Shown: piece by piece, positions 62,212-64,000 of the stretch
Layout: each line of letters starts with the position of its first letter
Numbering within the stretch: position 1 is the first letter of the stretch
DNA from: Megasphaera_A sueciensis
GTDB taxonomy: Bacteria; Bacillota; Negativicutes; Veillonellales; Megasphaeraceae
Assembly (NCBI RefSeq): GCF_050219315.1
Contig: NZ_CP116939.1
Location: 1,736,001-1,800,000, forward strand
Direction of reading: 5' to 3'
Length of the DNA stretch: 64,000 nt
Position numbers and translations under genes: made by a program
The notes under the pieces: generated by a model
The model's input: the letters and a program-made list of their open reading frames with translations, nothing else
Told to the model about the DNA's origin: nothing
The model's database searches: none

Positions 62212-62868
62212 ATGCCAAATTACCATATTCACATGACAACAATACCTCTCAGCAAATATAATAATTACATCTTTGTTTTAGGGGAAGATTCTAGTATAAC
62301 CAACACAATAGTCAGTCATAATCTGGAAAAAATGCTGCAAGATATGATGAAATACGTTGTTTTTAGAAGTACCTATCGAACAAGATTCCATACTGGATCA
62401 AAAAAATGTGATTTGGGAATTGTCGATTGTATTTTCATACTTCATTACTATCAAATAATACTATGTAATCGGATCAATCGTGCCAGTACAACGCCAATAC
62501 TCATGCGTCATGACCCACTAACAGCAGCTGCAAAAATATTTACAATCGGCATATCGAAAACCAATTATATCTATATGACAATAAGCAGCGGTGCCGGTCA
62601 TGATGCGCAGCCCATTTCACATAAAGTACCAACCGCCATGCTTTTTATCCCCAGCAGGAACGGGAAAAGTCATTGCCCGGAAGAATATACTGCCGTGGAA
62701 AGTTTAGTCAAAGCAGTCCACGTCCTGCAAAAAACTATTAATACTAAACAAGAAAGCACGATGCTAACATCCATTTCCAATTTTATTTCGGATTCCAGCA
62801 AAGGATATTCACCTATAAGAAACCGTTTTATTTCACTATATACCTTAATTAACGCAGTTCCAAATTAA
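62212..62868 (+). pseudogene. Deleted Zn-dependent amidohydrolase (N-carbamoyl-amino-acid hydrolase family)
   Basis: An open frame of 218 codons in which only fragments of an M20-type N-carbamoyl-L-amino-acid/allantoate amidohydrolase remain. About 62390-62560 reads CDLGIVDCI and NRASTTPILMRHDPLTAAAK (family NHAGTTPMxxRxDPLxAAA). It then jumps to SSGAGHDAQPISHKVPTAML and FIPSRNGKSHCPEEYT, the C-terminal motif. About 100 residues between are gone, as is the N-terminal metal-binding half, and the NHAGTT histidine is Arg. The frame stays open through the join. No ribosome site was seen. It follows azlD in the same direction. Confidence 0.8.
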
Positions 62869-62869
62869 C

Positions 62870-62916
62870 AAAAAAGCAGCCATCATCAACAAATATCCGT
62901 TATGATAGCTGTTTTT
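62870..62916 (+). terminator. Bidirectional terminator
   Basis: CAGCCATCAT (62877-62886) pairs with ATGATAGCTG (62902-62911) with one mismatch, flanked by A and T runs. It separates the amidohydrolase remnant from the minus-strand gene at the right edge. Confidence 0.75.
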
Positions 62917-62974
62917 ATTGTTCTATTTTATATTCATTACCAGTAATTAATCTTCTTGAAAATTTCTAAAAAAT

Positions 62975-64000
62975 TTATTTACCATGTTTCCAGTCATTAA
63001 CATAAATAATATTAGATGGATGAGGACTGGAATTTTTATCATTCATATGATAGTTTGATAATTCCACAGGCATAAATCCACGATTTACCAGTTTTCGTGT
63101 ATGATTGGAAAGATCCACAAGTGCCCGTGTTAATACTTCTAATCCTGTATCATCCGTTAGTATGATACCTTCTTCCTCCAAGAAATCCAACATCGTCTTA
63201 AGAGAGTCATCATATAGGGACATCGTGTAAATATGACTAACTAAATCCAGTAAACCATCCTCTGGGTAATGAAACACTTGTAAGAAACAATGCTCCAAAT
63301 TACGTATGTAAGGTGAATCAGGGATGTACGAACAGCTTAAATCTTCAATCTCTTTAATGGACGGAATATAAAAAGGTTTGTCGTCTTGCGCATTCAACAA
63401 TACGTCATCGTCTATACCAGCCATAATTGTATAAATAGTAGTACCCTCCAACACAAAAGGGAAAATATCTTGCGGAATCTTCTTTATTTCTTCGATCAGC
63501 GCGTTACTAGTCGTCCGATACTTTTTATGTTGATTAAATAACGTCATCAAAATTCGTATCGGCACAATACCATATAATACTGTTGCAACTTTCATACAAT
63601 CCAATAACCAGCAGCACCGTATTCTCCGCTGTACAAAAGTCTGCGTATACATCTGGTTAAGTCGATTGGTAATCTCTACAGGTATTGCAATTCCCCATCC
63701 ATCAGCATAAGCGGCATATGCTCCTGCATATAATACGGGAAAATCGTCTTCCTTCATATTCACAAACAGTGTCTTCTTAACAGCTGCTTTTTGCACATTC
63801 CTTACCTCGTCATCCTTCATACATAATAAATATGTTTCTATGACCTTTGGATTCATCATGACTTTGATAATTTTCTGTACTATACCCTCTTTTGTATCAT
63901 GAGATTTTATAATAATTTTTTTGTCATCAGCAATACACTTCAAACTTTCCTTATCATATTGCCGCAAATTTTCTTCTAACGTATTTTGTCCTCGTAATGT
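62975..64000 (-). CDS. Hypothetical protein, 5' end outside the window
   Basis: The frame is open to the window edge (342 codons visible), so the apparent TTG start at 63967 is internal. I do not recognise a family. The visible N-terminal part (LEENLRQYDKESLKCIADD ... DTKEGIVQKIIKVM) resembles a SAP/Rho-N-like helix-extended-loop-helix that could bind nucleic acid. The rest is helical with several Cys (RRIRCCWLLDC) and an acidic middle (MAGIDDDVLLN). No signal peptide or membrane segment is evident in the visible part. Confidence 0.65.
   Translation of the reverse strand, partial: TLRGQNTLEENLRQYDKESLKCIADDKKIIIKSHDTKEGIVQKIIKVMMNPKVIETYLLCMKDDEVRNVQKAAVKKTLFVNMKEDDFPVLYAGAYAAYADGWGIAIPVEITNRLNQMYTQTFVQRRIRCCWLLDCMKVATVLYGIVPIRILMTLFNQHKKYRTTSNALIEEIKKIPQDIFPFVLEGTTIYTIMAGIDDDVLLNAQDDKPFYIPSIKEIEDLSCSYIPDSPYIRNLEHCFLQVFHYPEDGLLDLVSHIYTMSLYDDSLKTMLDFLEEEGIILTDDTGLEVLTRALVDLSNHTRKLVNRGFMPVELSNYHMNDKNSSPHPSNIIYVNDWKHGK

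Overview
The window looks like a chromosomal segment of an anaerobic diderm Firmicute of the Negativicutes (Megasphaera/Veillonella-like). The genus is a guess. The evidence is the mix of low-GC Firmicute traits (GdpP, RNase J, strong AGGAGG ribosome sites, a SAM-I riboswitch) with outer-membrane traits (an SLH-domain porin, AcrAB-type RND pumps), plus lactate and ETF-linked electron transfer genes. No tRNA, rRNA, CRISPR array, prophage or insertion sequence was seen.

Layout. 1-2.4 kb: polar amino-acid ABC transporter with two tandem paralogous binding lipoproteins. 2.5-6.3 kb: a small membrane protein, a GntR/FCD regulator overlapping a QueG-like Fe-S protein, a Yip1-like protein and SppA. 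6.3-7.4 kb: a decayed MocR-type regulator. 7.5-8.4 kb: DapA-family aldolase. 8.8-17.5 kb: a long housekeeping operon read leftward from one good promoter: rnj, a DUF2232-like membrane protein, gdpP, rplI, a Lon-family protease and dnaB. 17.5-20.1 kb: ArsR, SixA, ThiD and a secreted protein. 20.4-22.8 kb: nitroreductase and an EAL protein. 22.9-28.7 kb: a methyltransferase divergent from a five-gene nickel/peptide-type ABC importer. 28.8-31.8 kb: a Fur-family regulator with a Znu-type metal importer. 31.8-39.3 kb: one membrane fusion protein with two consecutive RND pumps. 39.5-46.7 kb: LutC, a LutB-LutA fusion, HepT, MenA, UbiE, FixC and FixX, which together would connect lactate and ETF oxidation to a menaquinone pool. 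47.6-50.2 kb: SAM-I riboswitch, MetQ, an M20 peptidase and a mini membrane protein. 50.2-51.5 kb: beta-lactamase-fold hydrolase. 51.7-56.7 kb: an apparent operon of alpha/beta hydrolases (one broken), a secreted tannase/3HB-oligomer-hydrolase-like enzyme and an SLH porin. 56.8-59.4 kb: small alarmone synthetase, response regulator and histidine kinase. 59.6-62.1 kb: a MocR regulator divergent from the azlCD exporter. 62.2-62.9 kb: a deleted amidohydrolase. The right edge cuts an unrecognised gene.

The most interesting observation is a shared DNA element. Three GTTAC half-sites at exact 11-bp steps lie between the two-component system and the hydrolase/porin operon. A related four-site array, also at 11-bp steps, lies just upstream of the -35 of the RND efflux operon 17 kb away. 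The spacing is typical of OmpR/PhoB-type regulators, so the adjacent response regulator is a natural candidate to control both an outer-membrane/esterase locus and multidrug efflux. Three independent gene remnants show active gene decay in the accessory parts of the window.
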